From Platycnemis pennipes (Eukaryota > Arthropoda > Insecta > Odonata > Platycnemididae), in contig OW121852.1 of NCBI GenBank assembly GCA_933228895.1, positions 109,885,544 to 109,949,543 of the forward strand: DNA of 64,000 bases, in the 5' to 3' direction. The notes beneath the pieces are model-generated. The model saw only the letters and a list, made by a program, of their open reading frames with translations, did no database searches and was not told the DNA's origin. The stretch's first letter is position 1, and the number at the start of each line of letters is the position of its first letter. The position numbers and the translations under genes are program-made. Below are positions 23,163-37,790 of this stretch, piece by piece.

Positions 23163-24381
23163 TTTATGGGAATATTTTCGGTGACGGGAATCGCATTTTG
23201 GGAAAATGAAAAAAGGCGATTTGCGGGAAAAGGAAGCGTCGGAGAGGAAAACGGATGAAATTTTTGGGGGAATCCAAAAGGGGGAATGTTGGAAATCCGT
23301 CCCGCGTCCATTGACATGTAGTCACTCCACTCACGAGGTACGGGGTTCGATACCCGGAGTTGTAATGCGTATCACATACTCCGAAGGATACTGGTGCATT
23401 CCGAAAAATGCAGCAGTTAATCCTGATGCCTGATTCTTCGGGAACAGTTTTTTCTTGAGGAGGGAAAGGAATTAGTTACTGATATCATCTTTACTATTAT
23501 TCCTTGATTTTATATCTGACTTACGTCCTTGCGTTTGGCTATTGGCTTCCAAACGCTTGCAAGGTATCCGGCATCAGTGTTGAGAGCTGATCGTTTTGGA
23601 CGGCACAGAAATATTTCAATGCATGTGAGAAGCAATACAATCCTGTGGTTAAAACCCCTGTACCTCGAGACTTGAGAGAGAATATGTCAATGGACAATGG
23701 ACTGCTCTCAAGGGTTCTCTTTTATGCATCTCCTTAAAAGTTTTTCCATTTTCGCCACCGAATCCTCATTTACCCGGAGAACGAAATTTATCCTACCCTT
23801 AAATGCGATTCCCGTCTCAAAGGAAAATCCCTACTGCAAAAGGCGAATGAACCTTACCTTCAAAAACTGTAGTGTAATCGAGGAAATTATAAAAAATGAA
23901 CTACTACAATATTTTTACTGTATTTCTCATAACTCCCCAAAGAACAGAAATAACTAACACCATTATCCATTTGAGCATTAGGAATCATTAGACTGAAAAT
24001 TGTATCATATGCATGGAAAAAGTAATATCATTGTCTGTAGTTATCTTAATTTTCATTCGCAAATATTCTTCTCTACCTTATTCCTGGTTGAAATTGTCAC
24101 TGCAAATTGCTTTATTTGAAATGAATATCAATGAAATCCCTACAAATTAGTCGCTCTATCTCTTCAAAAATTTCTCATCTTCAGCAACTATGAAAGAAAA
24201 ATATAAAAAATGTGTGCTTCCGGGTTTATAAATTCCTAAAACAGTAGATTAAAGGAATTTCCATCTAGGAGACGGATTCTCCGGCGAAATTTCCACAGTT
24301 CTAAGTGTGAGGATCCACAACTTTTCATGGAAACGAATTTTCTGCCGTTCAAATTGGCGGTAGTTTCTGAGGGAAAAAGGG
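23163..24381 (+). repeat. Unit U20
   Basis: Head F; 231 G; 489 A; 515 A; 523 T. Same as U1 at these markers. Confidence 0.97.
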
Positions 24382-25600
24382 TTTATGGGAATATTTTCGG
24401 TGACGGGAATCGCATTTTGGGAAAATGAAAAAAGGCGATTTGCGGGAAAAGGAAGCGTCGGAGAGGAAAACGGATGAAATTTTTGGGGGAATCCAAAAGG
24501 GGGAATGTTGGAAATCCGTCCCGCGTCCATTGACATGTAGTCACTCCACTCACGAGGTACGGGGTTCGATACCCGGAGTTGTAATGCGTATCACATACTC
24601 CGAAGGATACTGGTGCATTCCGAAAAATGCAGCAGTTAATCCTGATGCCTGATTCTTCGGGAACAGTTTTTTCTTGAGGAGGGAAAGGAATTAGTTACTG
24701 ATATCATCTTTACTATTATTCCTTGATTTTATATCTGACTTACGTCCTTGCGTTTGGCTATTGGCTTCCAAACGCTTGCAAGGTATCCGGCATCAGTGTT
24801 GAGAGCTGATCGTTTTGGACGGCACAGAAATATTTCAATGCATGTGAGAAGCAATACAATCCTGTGGTTCAAACCCCTGTACCTCGAGACTTGAGTGAGA
24901 ATATGTCAATGGACAATGGACTGCTCTCAAGGGTTCTCTTTTATGCATCTCCTTAAAAGTTTTTCCATTTTCGCCACCGAATCCTCATTTACCCGGAGAA
25001 CGAAATTTATCCTACCCTTAAATGCGATTCCCGTCTCAAAGGAAAATCCCTACTGCAAAAGGCGAATGAACCTTACCTTCAAAAACTGTAGTGTAATCGA
25101 GGAAATTATAAAAAATGAACTACTACAATATTTTTACTGTATTTCTCATAACTCCCCAAAGAACAGAAATAACTAACACCATTATCCATTTGAGCATTAG
25201 GAATCATTAGACTGAAAATTGTATCATATGCATGGAAAAAGTAATATCATTGTCTGTAGTTATCTTAATTTTCATTCGCAAATATTCTTCTCTACCTTAT
25301 TCCTGGTTGAAATTGTCACTGCAAATTGCTTTATTTGAAATGAATATCAATGAAATCCCTACAAATTAGTCGCTCTATCTCTTCAAAAATTTCTCATCTT
25401 CAGCAACTATGAAAGAAAAATATAAAAAATGTGTGCTTCCGGGTTTATAAATTCCTAAAACAGTAGATTAAAGGTATTTCCATCTAGGAGACGGATTCTC
25501 CGGCGAAATTTCCACAGTTCTAAGTGTGAGGATCCACAACTTTTCATGGAAACGAATTTTCTGCCGTTCAAATTGGCGGTAGTTTCTGAGGGAAAAAGGG
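24382..25600 (+). repeat. Unit U21
   Basis: Head F; 231 G; 489 C; 523 T; 1094 T, followed by an S-head unit. Confidence 0.97.
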
Positions 25601-26819
25601 TTTATGGGAATATTTTCGGTGACGGGAATCGCATTTTGGGAAAATGAAAAAAGGCGATTTGCGGGAAAAGGAAGCGTCGGAGAGGAAAACGGATGAAATT
25701 TTTGGGGGAATCCAGAAGGGGAAATGTTGGAAATCCGTCCCGCGTCCATTGACATGTAGTCACTCCACTCACGAGGTACGGGGTTCGATACCCGGAGTTG
25801 TAATGCGTATCACATACTCCGAAGGATACTGGTGCATTCCGAAAAATGCAGCAGTTAATCCTGATGCCTGATTCTTCGGGAACAGTTTTTTCTTGAGGAG
25901 GGAAAGGAATTAGTTACTGATATCATCTTTACTATTATTCCTTGATTTTATATCTGACTTACGTCCTTGCGTTTGGCTATTGGCTTCCAAACGCTTGCAA
26001 GGTATCCGGCATCAGTGTTGAGAGCTGATCGTTTTGGACGGCACAGAAATATTTCAATGCATGTGAGAAGCAATACAATCCTGTGGTTAAAACCCCTGTA
26101 CCTCGAGACTTGAGAGAGAATATGTCAATGGACAATGGACTGCTCTCAAGGGTTCTCTTTTATGCATCTCCTTAAAAGTTTTTCCATTTTCGCCACCGAA
26201 TCCTCATTTACCCGGAGAACGAAATTTATCCTACCCTTAAATGCGATTCCCGTCTCAAAGGAAAATCCCTACTGCAAAAGGCGAATGAACCTTACCTTCA
26301 AAAACTGTAGTGTAATCGAGGAAATTATAAAAAATGAACTACTACAATATTTTTACTGTATTTCTCATAACTCCCCAAAGAACAGAAATAACTAACACCA
26401 TTATCCATTTGAGCATTAGGAATCATTAGACTGAAAATTGTATCATATGCATGGAAAAAGTAATATCATTGTCTGTAGTTATCTTAATTTTCATTCGCAA
26501 ATATTCTTCTCTACCTTATTCCTGGTTGAAATTGTCACTGCAAATTGCTTTATTTGAAATGAATATCAATGAAATCCCTACAAATTAGTCGCTCTATCTC
26601 TTCAAAAATTTCTCATCTTCAGCAACTATGAAAGAAAAATATAAAAAATGTGTGCTTCCGGGTTTATAAATTCCTAAAACAGTAGATTAAAGGAATTTCC
26701 ATCTAGGAGACGGATTCTCCGGCGAAATTTCCACAGTTCTAAGTGTGAGGATCCACAACTTTTCATGGAAACGAATTTTCTGCCGTTCAAATTGGCGGTA
26801 TTTTCTGAGGGAAAAAGGG
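25601..26819 (+). repeat. Unit U22
   Basis: Head S; 231 G; 489 A; 515 A; private GGCGGTATTTTC near its end (26793). Confidence 0.97.
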
Positions 26820-28038
26820 TTTATGGGAATATTTTCGGTGACGGGAATCGCATTTTGGGAAAATGAAAAAAGGCGATTTGCGGGAAAAGGAAGCGTCGGA
26901 GAGGAAAACGGATGAAATTTTTGGGGGAATCCAGAAGGGGAAATGTTGGAAATCCGTCCCGCGTCCATTGACATGTAGTCACTCCACTCACGAGGTACGG
27001 GGTTCGATACCCGGAGTTGTAATGCGTATCACATACTCCGAAGGATACTGGTGCATTCCGAAAAATGCAGCAGTTAATCCTGATGCCTGATTCTTCGGGA
27101 ACAGTTTTTTCTTGAGGAGGGAAAGGAATTAGTTACTGATATCATCTTTACTATTATTCCTTGATTTTATATCTGACTTACGTCCTTGCGTTTGGCTATT
27201 GGCTTCCAAACGCTTGCAAGGTATCCGGCATCAGTGTTGAGAGCTGATCGTTTTGGACGGCACAGAAATATTTCAATGCATGTGAGAAGCAATACAATCC
27301 TGTGGTTAAAACCCCTGTACCTCGAGACTTGAGAGAGAATATGTCAATGGACAATGGACTGCTCTCAAGGGTTCTCTTTTATGCATCTCCTTAAAAGTTT
27401 TTCCATTTTCGCCACCGAATCCTCATTTACCCGGAGAACGAAATTTATCCTACCCTTAAATGCGATTCCCGTCTCAAAGGAAAATCCCTACTGCAAAAGG
27501 CGAATGAACCTTACCTTCAAAAACTGTAGTGTAATCGAGGAAATTATAAAAAATGAACTACTACAATATTTTTACTGTATTTCTCATAACTCCCCAAAGA
27601 ACAGAAATAACTAACACCATTATCCATTTGAGCATTAGGAATCATTAGACTGAAAATTGTATCATATGCATGGAAAAAGTAATATCATTGTCTGTAGTTA
27701 TCTTAATTTTCATTCGCAAATATTCTTCTCTACCTTATTCCTGGTTGAAATTGTCACTGCAAATTGCTTTATTTGAAATGAATATCAATGAAATCCCTAC
27801 AAATTAGTCGCTCTATCTCTTCAAAAATTTCTCATCTTCAGCAACTATGAAAGAAAAATATAAAAAATGTGTGCTTCCGGGTTTATAAATTCCTAAAACA
27901 GTAGATTAAAGGAATTTCCATCTAGGAGACGGATTCTCCGGCGAAATTTCCACAGTTCTAAGTGTGAGGATCCACAACTTTTCATGGAAACGAATTTTCT
28001 GCCGTTCAAATTGGCGGTAGTTTCTGAGGGAAAAAGGG
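26820..28038 (+). repeat. Unit U23
   Basis: Head S; 231 G; 489 A; 515 A. The only S-head unit not preceded by 1094 T. Confidence 0.97.
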
Positions 28039-29257
28039 TTTATGGGAATATTTTCGGTGACGGGAATCGCATTTTGGGAAAATGAAAAAAGGCGATTTGC
28101 GGGAAAAGGAAGCGTCGGAGAGGAAAACGGATGAAATTTTTGGGGGAATCTAGAAGGGGGAATGTTGGAAATCCGTCCCGCGTCCATTGACATGTAGTCA
28201 CTCCACTCACGAGGTACGGGGTTCGATACCCTGAGTTGTAATGCGTATCACATACTCCGAAGGATACTTGTGCATTCCGAAAAATGCAGCAGTTAATCCT
28301 GATGCCTGATTCTTCGGGAACAGTTTTTTCTTGAGGAGGGAAAGGAATTAGTTACTGATATCATCTTTACTATTATTCCTTGATTTTATATCTGACTTAC
28401 GTCCTTGCGTTTGGCTATTGGCTTCCAAACGCTTGCAAGGTATCCGGCATCAGTGTTGAGAGCTGATCGTTTTGGACGGCACAGAAATATTTCAATGCAT
28501 GTGAGAAGCAATACAATCCTGTGGTTCAAACCCCTGTACCTCGAGACTTGAGTGAGAATACGTCAATGGACAATGGACTGCTCTCAAGGGTTCTCTTTTA
28601 TGCATCTCCTTAAAAGTTTTTCCATTTTCGCCACCGAATCCTCATTTACCCGGAGAACGAAATTATTCCTACCCTTAAATGCGATTCCCGTCTCAAAGGA
28701 AAATCCCTACTGCAAAAGGCGAATGAACCTTACCTTCAAAAACTGTAGTGTAATCGAGGAAATTATAAAAAATGAACTACTACAATATTTTTACTGTATT
28801 TCTCATAACTCCCCAAAGAACAGAAATAACTAACACCATTATCCATTTGAGCATTAGGAATCATTAGACTGAAAATTGTATCATATGCATGGAAAAAGTA
28901 ATATCATTGTCTGTAGTTATCTTAATTTTCATTCGCAAATATTCTTCTCTACCTTATTCCTGGTTGAAATTGTCACTGCAAATTGCTTTATTTGAAATGA
29001 ATATCAATGAAATCCCTACAAATTAGTCGCTCTATCTCTTCAAAAATTTCTCATCTTCAGCAACTATGAAAGAAAAATATAAAAAATGTGTGCTTCCGGG
29101 TTTATAAATTCCTAAAACAGTAGATTAAAGGAATTTCCATCTAGGAGACGGATTCTCCGGCGAAATTTCCACAGTTCTAAGTGTGAGGATCCACAACTTT
29201 TCATGGAAACGAATTTTCTGCCGTTCAAATTGGCGGTAGTTTCTGAGGGAAAAAGGG
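28039..29257 (+). repeat. Unit U24
   Basis: Head SR; 194 T; 231 T; 489 C; 523 C; 627-628 AT; 840 G. Confidence 0.97.
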
Positions 29258-30476
29258 TTTATGGGAATATTTTCGGTGACGGGATTCGCATTTTGGGAAA
29301 ATGAAAAAAGGCGATTTGCGGGAAAAGGAAGCGTCGGAGAGGAAAACGGATGAAATTTTTGGGGGAATCCAAAAGGGGGAATGTTGGAAATCCGTCCCGC
29401 GTCCATTGACATGTAGTCACTCCACTCACGAGGTACGGGGTTCGATACCCGGAGTTGTAATGCGTATCACATACCCCGAAGGATACTGGTGCATTCCGAA
29501 AAATGCAGCAGTTAATCCTGATGCCTGATTCTTCGGGAACAGTTTTTTCTTGAGGAGGGAAAGGAATTAGTTACTGATATCATCTTTACTATTATTCCTT
29601 GATTTTATATCTGACTTACGTCCTTGCGTTTGGCTATTGGCTTCCAAACGCTTGCAAGGTATCCGGCATCAGTGTTGAGAGCTGATCGTTTTGGACGGCA
29701 CAGAAATATTTCAATGCATGTGAGAAGCAATACAATCCTGTGGTTCAAACCCCTGTACCTCGAGACTTGAGTGAGAATATGTCAATGGACAATGGACTGC
29801 TCTCAAGGGTTCTCTTTTATGCATCTCCTTAAAAGTTTTTCCATTTTCGCCACCGAATCCTCATTTACCCGGAGAACGAAATTTATCCTACCCTTAAATG
29901 CGATTCCCGTCTCAAAGGAAAATCCCTACTGCAAAAGGCGAATGAACCTTACCTTCAAAAACTGTAGTGTAATCGAGGAAATTATAAAAAATGAACTACT
30001 ACAATATTTTTACTGTATTTCTCATAACTCCCCAAAGAACAGAAATAACTAACACCATTATCCATTTGAGCATTAGGAATCATTAGACTGAAAATTGTAT
30101 CATATGCATGGAAAAAGTAATATCATTGTCTGTAGTTATCTTAATTTTCATTCGCAAATATTCTTCTCTACCTTATTCCTGGTTGAAATTGTCACTGCAA
30201 ATTGCTTTATTTGAAATGAATATCAATGAAATCCCTACAAATTAGTCGCTCTATCTCTTCAAAAATTTCTCATCTTCAGCAACTATGAAAGAAAAATATA
30301 AAAAATGTGTGCTTCCGGGTTTATAAATTCCTAAAACAGTAGATTAAAGGTATTTCCATCTAGGAGACGGATTCTCCGGCGAAATTTCCACAGTTCTAAG
30401 TGTGAGGATCCACAACTTTTCATGGAAACGAATTTTCTGCCGTTCAAATTGGCGGTAGTTTCTGAGGGAAAAAGGG
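29258..30476 (+). repeat. Unit U25
   Basis: Head F; private GGGATTCGC (29281) and ATACCCCGAAG (29472); 231 G; 489 C; 523 T; 1094 T. Confidence 0.97.
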
Positions 30477-31695
30477 TTTATGGGAATATTTTCGGTGACG
30501 GGAATCGCATTTTGGGAAAATGAAAAAAGGCGATTTGCGGGAAAAGGAAGCGTCGGAGAGGAAAACGGATGAAATTTTTGGGGGAATCCAGAAGGGGAAA
30601 TGTTGGAAATCCGTCCCGCGTCCATTGACATGTAGTCACTCCACTCACGAGGTACGGGGTTCGATACCCGGAGTTGTAATGCGTATCACATACTCCGAAG
30701 GATACTGGTGCATTCCGAAAAATGCAGCAGTTAATCCTGATGCCTGATTCTTCGGGAACAGTTTTTTCTTGAGGAGGGAAAGGAATTAGTTACTGATATC
30801 ATCTTTACTATTATTCCTTGATTTTATATCTGACTTACGTCCTTGCGTTTGGCTATTGGCTTCCAAACGCTTGCAAGGTATCCGGCATCAGTGTTGAGAG
30901 CTGATCGTTTTGGACGGCACAGAAATATTTCAATGCATGTGAGAAGCAATACAATCCTGTGGTTAAAACCCCTGTACCTCGAGACTTGAGAGAGAATATG
31001 TCAATGGACAATGGACTGCTCTCAAGGGTTCTCTTTTATGCATCTCCTTAAAAGTTTTTCCATTTTCGCCACCGAATCCTCATTTACCCGGAGAACGAAA
31101 TTTATCCTACCCTTAAATGCGATTCCCGTCTCAAAGGAAAATCCCTACTGCAAAAGGCGAATGAACCTTACCTTCAAAAACTGTAGTGTAATCGAGGAAA
31201 TTATAAAAAATGAACTACTACAATATTTTTACTGTATTTCTCATAACTCCCCAAAGAACAGAAATAACTAACACCATTATCCATTTGAGCATTAGGAATC
31301 ATTAGACTGAAAATTGTATCATATGCATGGAAAAAGTAATATCATTGTCTGTAGTTATCTTAATTTTCATTCGCAAATATTCTTCTCTACCTTATTCCTG
31401 GTTGAAATTGTCACTGCAAATTGCTTTATTTGAAATGAATATCAATGAAATCCCTACAAATTAGTCGCTCTATCTCTTCAAAAATTTCTCATCTTCAGCA
31501 ACTATGAAAGAAAAATATAAAAAATGTGTGCTTCCGGGTTTATAAATTCCTAAAACAGTAGATTAAAGGAATTTCCATCTAGGAGACGGATTCTCCGGCG
31601 AAATTTCCACAGTTCTAAGTGTGAGGATCCACAACTTTTCATGGAAACGAATTTTCTGCCGTTCAAATTGGCGGTAGTTTCTGAGGGAAAAAGGG
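30477..31695 (+). repeat. Unit U26
   Basis: Head S; 231 G; 489 A; 515 A. Confidence 0.97.
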
Positions 31696-32914
31696 TTTAT
31701 GGGAATATTTTCGGTGACGGGAATCGCATTTTGGGAAAATGAAAAAAGGCGGTTTGCGGGAAAAGGAAGCGTCGGAGAGGAAAACGGATGAAATTTTTGG
31801 GGGAATCCAAAAGGGGGAATGTTGGAAATCCGTCCCGCGTCCATTGACATGTAGTCACTCCACTCACGAGGTACGGGGTTCGATACCCGGAGTTGTAATG
31901 CGTATCACATACTCCGAAGGATACTGGTGCATTCCGAAAAATGCAGCAGTTAATCCTGATGCCTGATTCTTCGGGAACAGTTTTTTCTTGAGGAGGGAAA
32001 GGAATTAGTTACTGATATCATCTTTACTATTATTCCTTGATTTTATATCTGACTTACGTCCTTGCGTTTGGCTATTGGCTTCCAAACGCTTGCAAGGTAT
32101 CCGGCATCAGTGTTGAGAGCTGATCGTTTTGGACGGCACAGAAATATTTCAATGCATGTGAGAAGCAATACAATCCTGTGGTTAAAACCCCTGTACCTCG
32201 AGACTTGAGAGAGAATATGTCAATGGACAATGGACTGCTCTCAAGGGTTCTCTTTTATGCATCTCCTTAAAAGTTTTTCCATTTTCGCCACCGAATCCTC
32301 ATTTACCCGGAGAACGAAATTTATCCTACCCTTAAATGCGATTCCCGTCTCAAAGGAAAATCCCTACTGCAAAAGGCGAATGAACCTTACCTTCAAAAAC
32401 TGTAGTGTAATCGAGGAAATTATAAAAAATGAACTACTACAATATTTTTACTGTATTTCTCATAACTCCCCAAAGAACAGAAATAACTAACACCATTATC
32501 CATTTGAGCATTAGGAATCATTAGACTGAAAATTGTATCATATGCATGGAAAAAGTAATATCATTGTCTGTAGTTATCTTAATTTTCATTCGCAAATATT
32601 CTTCTCTACCTTATTCCTGGTTGAAATTGTCACTGCAAATTGCTTTATTTGAAATGAATATCAATGAAATCCCTACAAATTAGTCGCTCTATCTCTTCAA
32701 AAATTTCTCATCTTCAGCAACTATGAAAGAAAAATATAAAAAATGTGTGCTTCCGGGTTTATAAATTCCTAAAACAGTAGATTAAAGGAATTTCCATCTA
32801 GGAGACGGATTCTCCGGCGAAATTTCCACAGTTCTAAGTGTGAGGATCCACAACTTTTCATGGAAACGAATTTTCTGCCGTTCAAATTGGCGGTAGTTTC
32901 TGAGGGAAAAAGGG
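31696..32914 (+). repeat. Unit U27
   Basis: Head F; AGGCGGTTTGC near 31746 (shared only with U32); 231 G; 489 A; 515 A. Confidence 0.97.
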
Positions 32915-34133
32915 TTTATGGGAATATTTTCGGTGACGGGAATCGCATTTTGGGAAAATGAAAAAAGGCGATTTGCGGGAAAAGGAAGCGTCGGAGAGGA
33001 AAACGGATGAAATTTTTGGGGGAATCTAGAAGGGGGAATGTTGGAAATCCGTCCCGCGTCCATTGACATGTAGTCACTCCACTCACGAGGTACGGGGTTC
33101 GATACCCTGAGTTGTAATGCGTATCACATACTCCGAAGGATACTTGTGCATTCCGAAAAATGCAGCAGTTAATCCTGATGCCTGATTCTTCGGGAACAGT
33201 TTTTTCTTGAGGAGGGAAAGGAATTAGTTACTGATATCATCTTTACTATTATTCCTTGATTTTATATCTGACTTACGTCCTTGCGTTTGGCTATTGGCTT
33301 CCAAACGCTTGCAAGGTATCCGGCATCAGTGTTGAGAGCTGATCGTTTTGGACGGCACAGAAATATTTCAATGCATGTGAGAAGCAATACAATCCTGTGG
33401 TTCAAACCCCTGTACCTCGAGACTTGAGTGAGAATACGTCAATGGACAATGGACTGCTCTCAAGGGTTCTCTTTTATGCATCTCCTTAAAAGTTTTTCCA
33501 TTTTCGCCACCGAATCCTCATTTACCCGGAGAACGAAATTATTCCTACCCTTAAATGCGATTCCCGTCTCAAAGGAAAATCCCTACTGCAAAAGGCGAAT
33601 GAACCTTACCTTCAAAAACTGTAGTGTAATCGAGGAAATTATAAAAAATGAACTACTACAATATTTTTACTGTATTTCTCATAACTCCCCAAAGAACAGA
33701 AATAACTAACACCATTATCCATTTGAGCATTAGGAATCATTAGACTGAAAATTTTATCATATGCATGGAAAAAGTAATATCATTGTCTGTAGTTATCTTA
33801 ATTTTCATTCGCAAATATTCTTCTCTACCTTATTCCTGGTTGAAATTGTCACTGCAAATTGCTTTATTTGAAATGAATATCAATGAAATCCCTACAAATT
33901 AGTCGCTCTATCTCTTCAAAAATTTCTCATCTTCAGCAACTATGAAAGAAAAATATAAAAAATGTGTGCTTCCGGGTTTATAAATTCCTAAAACAGTAGA
34001 TTAAAGGTATTTCCATCTAGGAGACGGATTCTCCGGCGAAATTTCCACAGTTCTAAGTGTGAGGATCCACAACTTTTCATGGAAACGAATTTTCTGCCGT
34101 TCAAATTGGCGGTAGTTTCTGAGGGAAAAAGGG
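32915..34133 (+). repeat. Unit U28
   Basis: Head SR; 194 T; 231 T; 523 C; 627-628 AT; 840 T; 1094 T. Same as U33. Confidence 0.97.
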
Positions 34134-35352
34134 TTTATGGGAATATTTTCGGTGACGGGAATCGCATTTTGGGAAAATGAAAAAAGGCGATTTGCGGGAA
34201 AAGGAAGCGTCGGAGAGGAAAACGGATGAAATTTTTGGGGGAATCCAGAAGGGGAAATGTTGGAAATCCGTCCCGCGTCCATTGACATGTAGTCACTCCA
34301 CTCACGAGGTACGGGGTTCGATACCCGGAGTTGTAATGCGTATCACATACTCCGAAGGATACTGGTGCATTCCGAAAAATGCAGCAGTTAATCCTGATGC
34401 CTGATTCTTCGGGAACAGTTTTTTCTTGAGGAGGGAAAGGAATTAGTTACTGATATCATCTTTACTATTATTCCTTGATTTTATATCTGACTTACGTCCT
34501 TGCGTTTGGCTATTGGCTTCCAAACGCTTGCAAGGTATCCGGCATCAGTGTTGAGAGCTGATGGTTTTGGACGGCACAGAAATATTTCAATGCATGTGAG
34601 AAGCAATACAATCCTGTGGTTAAAACCCCTGTACCTCGAGACTTGAGAGAGAATATGTCAATGGACAATGGACTGCTCTCAAGGGTTCTCTTTTATGCAT
34701 CTCCTTAAAAGTTTTTCCATTTTCGCCACCGAATCCTCATTTACCCGGAGAACGAAATTTATCCTACCCTTAAATGCGATTCCCGTCTCAAAGGAAAATC
34801 CCTACTGCAAAAGGCGAATGAACCTTACCTTCAAAAACTGTAGTGTAATCGAGGAAATTATAAAAAATGAACTACTACAATATTTTTACTGTATTTCTCA
34901 TAACTCCCCAAAGAACAGAAATAACTAACACCATTATCCATTTGAGCATTAGGAATCATTAGACTGAAAATTGTATCATATGCATGGAAAAAGTAATATC
35001 ATTGTCTGTAGTTATCTTAATTTTCATTCGCAAATATTCTTCTCTACCTTATTCCTGGTTGAAATTGTCACTGCAAATTGCTTTATTTGAAATGAATATC
35101 AATGAAATCCCTACAAATTAGTCGCTCTATCTCTTCAAAAATTTCTCATCTTCAGCAACTATGAAAGAAAAATATAAAAAATGTGTGCTTCCGGGTTTAT
35201 AAATTCCTAAAACAGTAGATTAAAGGAATTTCCATCTAGGAGACGGATTCTCCGGCGAAATTTCCACAGTTCTAAGTGTGAGGATCCACAACTTTTCATG
35301 GAAACGAATTTTCTGCCGTTCAAATTGGCGGTAGTTTCTGAGGGAAAAAGGG
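34134..35352 (+). repeat. Unit U29
   Basis: Head S; 231 G; GATGGTTTTGG (34560); 489 A; 515 A. Same as U34. Confidence 0.97.
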
Positions 35353-36571
35353 TTTATGGGAATATTTTCGGTGACGGGAAACGCATTTTGGGAAAATGAA
35401 AAAAGGCGATTTGCGGGAAAAGGAAGCGTCGGAGAGGAAAACGGATGAAATTTTTGGGGGAATCCAAAAGGGGGAATGTTTGAAATCCGTCCCGCGTCCA
35501 TTGACATGTAGTCACTCCACTCACGAGGTACGGGGTTCGATACCCGGAGTTGTAATGCGTATCACATACTCCGAAGGATACTTGTGCATTCCGAAAAATG
35601 CAGCAGTTAATCCTGATGCCTGATTCTTCGGGAACAGTTTTTTCTTGAGGAGGGAAAGGAATTAGTTACTGATATCATCTTTACTATTATTCCTTGATTT
35701 TATATCTGACTTACGTCCTTGCGTTTGGCTATTGGCTTCCAAACGCTTGCAAGGTATCCGGCATCAGTGTTGAGAGCTGATCGTTTTGGACGGCACAGAA
35801 ATATTTCAATGCATGTGAGAAGCAATACAATCCTGTGGTTCAAACCCCTGTACCTCGAGACTTGAGTGAGAATACGTCAATGGACAATGGACTGCTCTCA
35901 AGGGTTCTCTTTTATGCATCTCCTTAAAAGTTTTTCCATTTTCGCCACCGAATCCTCATTTACCCGGAGAACGAAATTTATCCTACCCTTAAATGCGATT
36001 CCCGTCTCAAAGGAAAATCCCTACTGCAAAAGGCGAATGAACCTTACCTTCAAAAACTGTAGTGTAATCGAGGAAATTATAAAAAATGAACTACTACAAT
36101 ATTTTTACTGTATTTCTCATAACTCCCCAAAGAACAGAAATAACTAACACCATTATCCATTTGAGCATTAGGAATCATTAGACTGAAAATTGTATCATAT
36201 GCATGGAAAAAGTAATATCATTGTCTGTAGTTATCTTAATTTTCATTCGCAAATATTCTTCTCTACCTTATTCCTGGTTGAAATTGTCACTGCAAATTGC
36301 TTTATTTGAAATGAATATCAATGAAATCCCTACAAATTAGTCGCTCTATCTCTTCAAAAATTTCTCATCTTCAGCAACTATGAAAGAAAAATATAAAAAA
36401 TGTGTGCTTCCGGGTTTATAAATTCCTAAAACAGTAGATTAAAGGTATTTCCATCTAGGAGACGGATTCTCCGGCGAAATTTCCACAGTTCTAAGTGTGA
36501 GGATCCACAACTTTTCATGGAAACGAATTTTCTGCCGTTCAAATTGGCGGTAGTTTCTGAGGGAAAAAGGG
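35353..36571 (+). repeat. Unit U30
   Basis: Head F; GGGAAACGC (35377); GTTTGAAAT (35478); 231 T; 523 C; 1094 T. Same as U35. Confidence 0.97.
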
Positions 36572-37790
36572 TTTATGGGAATATTTTCGGTGACGGGAAT
36601 CGCATTTTGGGAAAATGAAAAAAGGCGATTTGCGGGAAAAGGAAGCGTCGGAGAGGAAAACGGATAAAATTTTTGGGGGAATCCAGAAGGGGAAATGTTG
36701 GAAATCCGTCCCGCGTCCATTGACATGTAGTCACTCCACTCACGAGGTACGGGGTTCGATACCCGGAGTTGTAATGCGTATCACATACTCCGAAGGATAC
36801 TGGTGCATTCCGAAAAATGCAGCAGTTAATCCTGATGCCTGATTCTTCGGGAACAGTTTTTTCTTGAGGAGGGAAAGGAATTAGTTACTGATATCATCTT
36901 TACTATTATTCCTTGATTTTATATCTGACTTACGTCCTTGCGTTTGGCTATTGGCTTCCAAACGCTTGCAAGGTATCCGGCATCAGTGTTGAGAGCTGAT
37001 GGTTTTGGACGGCACAGAAATATTTCAATGCATGTGAGAAGCAATACAATCCTGTGGTTAAAACCCCTGTACCTCGAGACTTGAGAGAGAATATGTCAAT
37101 GGACAATGGACTGCTCTCAAGGGTTCTCTTTTATGCATCTCCTTAAAAGTTTTTCCATTTTCGCCACCGAATCCTCATTTACCCGGAGAACGAAATTTAT
37201 CCTACCCTTAAATGCGATTCCCGTCTCAAAGGAAAATCCCTACTGCAAAAGGCGAATGAACCTTACCTTCAAAAACTGTAGTGTAATCGAGGAAATTATA
37301 AAAAATGAACTACTACAATATTTTTACTGTATTTCTCATAACTCCCCAAAGAACAGAAATAACTAACACCATTATCCATTTGAGCATTAGGAATCATTAG
37401 ACTGAAAATTGTATCATATGCATGGAAAAAGTAATATCATTGTCTGTAGTTATCTTAATTTTCATTCGCAAATATTCTTCTCTACCTTATTCCTGGTTGA
37501 AATTGTCACTGCAAATTGCTTTATTTGAAATGAATATCAATGAAATCCCTACAAATTAGTCGCTCTATCTCTTCAAAAATTTCTCATCTTCAGCAACTAT
37601 GAAAGAAAAATATAAAAAATGTGTGCTTCCGGGTTTATAAATTCCTAAAACAGTAGATTAAAGGAATTTCCATCTAGGAGACGGATTCTCCGGCGAAATT
37701 TCCACAGTTCTAAGTGTGAGGATCCACAACTTTTCATGGAAACGAATTTTCTGCCGTTCAAATTGGCGGTAGTTTCTGAGGGAAAAAGGG
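36572..37790 (+). repeat. Unit U31
   Basis: Head S with CGGATAAAA (36661); 231 G; GATGGTTTTGG; 489 A; 515 A. Same as U36. Confidence 0.97.

Larger units (their letters stand above)
31696..37790 (+). repeat. Higher-order block, five units (U27-U31), first copy
   Basis: The unit order is F(GGCGGTT) - SR - S(GATGG) - F(GGAAACGC) - S(GGATAAAA). It is repeated immediately downstream at an offset of exactly 6,095 bp (5 x 1,219). I found no difference between the two copies at any marker I compared. Confidence 0.9.
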